Source: Tomocerus qinae
Lineage: Eukaryota > Arthropoda > Collembola > Entomobryomorpha > Tomoceridae
NCBI GenBank assembly: GCA_020055645.1
Contig: CM034549.1
Coordinates: forward strand, 806,001 to 870,000
Direction of reading: 5' to 3'
DNA length: 64,000 nucleotides
The notes under the pieces were generated by a model. The model ran no database searches. It saw only the letters and a program-made list of their open reading frames with translations, and was not told the DNA's origin. How positions within the stretch are numbered: position 1 is the first letter of the stretch; each line of letters opens with the position of its first letter. Below, in pieces: positions 63,661 to 64,000 of this stretch. A program made the position numbers and the translations under genes.

Positions 63661-64000
63661 GCCCTGCTGCTATAGAAAATGATGTCTTTTATATGATGCT
63701 ATACCAAAGGCGTCACTTTCTTCGTATAATCTGTATAGTACATTTAGAGTACAAAGAGGTTATGATGGAAACGCAGGTTGGAGTGAAAGGAGAGCGAAGT
63801 CAAGCTTCTTTTGTGTCGGTTGATTTGATTGTGTATCACATTGTCACATTATCAATAGGAGAAAGTGGCCAGAATAATCTCTTAGGTAAATGACATTATT
63901 ATACACTATGTATAGGAATACTAATGACATAATATGTTGTGTGTGTGTGATGGAGATGGAGGTCAATAGTCGATTAGGAGAGCGTTGCATGCCGTAGGCG
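63661..64000. other. No supported exon
   Basis: An open frame ends at 63893 with a possible donor (CTTAG|GTAAAT) near 63885, but its residues (METQVGVKGERSQ and onward) do not fit a kinase and no good acceptor is seen. Confidence 0.35.

Noticed and set aside
63627..63890. Possible receptor exon ending in CTTAG|GTAAAT
   Set aside because: No pyrimidine-rich acceptor in a suitable place, and the residues do not resemble an alpha-C helix or beta4 strand.

Overview
The window is a gene-poor, AT-rich, repeat-dense piece of an animal (invertebrate-type) nuclear genome. The evidence is GT-AG introns of 0.8 to 21 kb around short exons, a receptor tyrosine kinase of metazoan type, tRNA-derived SINEs, a CR1/Jockey-like LINE, a PIF/Harbinger transposon and many small terminal-inverted-repeat (TIR) elements. 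I cannot name the species from sequence alone. There are no bacterial operons, no CRISPR array and no rRNA or tRNA gene.

Host gene. One plus-strand gene crosses the window. Six exons with good splice sites and mutually consistent intron phases (18045-18128, 30379-30593, 36050-36188, 57292-57500, 59538-59678, 60479-60565) join into one 291-codon open frame. It encodes an extracellular stub with an N-glycosylation site, a transmembrane helix, a juxtamembrane region of about 190 residues with an NPPPY motif and several tyrosines, and the start of a tyrosine-kinase domain. The best family match from memory is the discoidin domain receptor (DDR) group. Upstream ectodomain exons and the rest of the kinase domain lie outside the window or were not recognised.

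Layout. 1-18 kb: no supported exon; a tRNA-SINE, two perfect palindromes, inverted-repeat elements, a nested transposon with a 40-bp minisatellite, a LINE relic split by a hAT-type MITE, and a 142-147 bp tandem repeat. 18-36 kb: receptor exons 1 to 3 (window numbering); the 12-kb intron between the first two holds a nearly full-length antisense LINE (about 20.29-24.44 kb) and an almost complete Harbinger element (26477-29264); the transmembrane exon is bracketed by fold-back elements. 36-57 kb: a 21-kb intron with MITEs, LINE 3' ends, a roughly 1-kb array of 19-bp units inside a repeated element, and further copies of the families seen in the first 15 kb. 57-60.6 kb: the exons leading into the kinase domain. 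60.6-64 kb: intron with a microsatellite and more MITEs.

The mobile elements record relative ages. Filled and empty sites within the window show which element entered which. Several MITEs have exact 8-bp target duplications, which points to hAT-type transposition. The main points for a second look are the unusual ATP-binding motifs of the receptor, the inverted repeats that could pair across its transmembrane exon, and the nested minisatellite-carrying elements.
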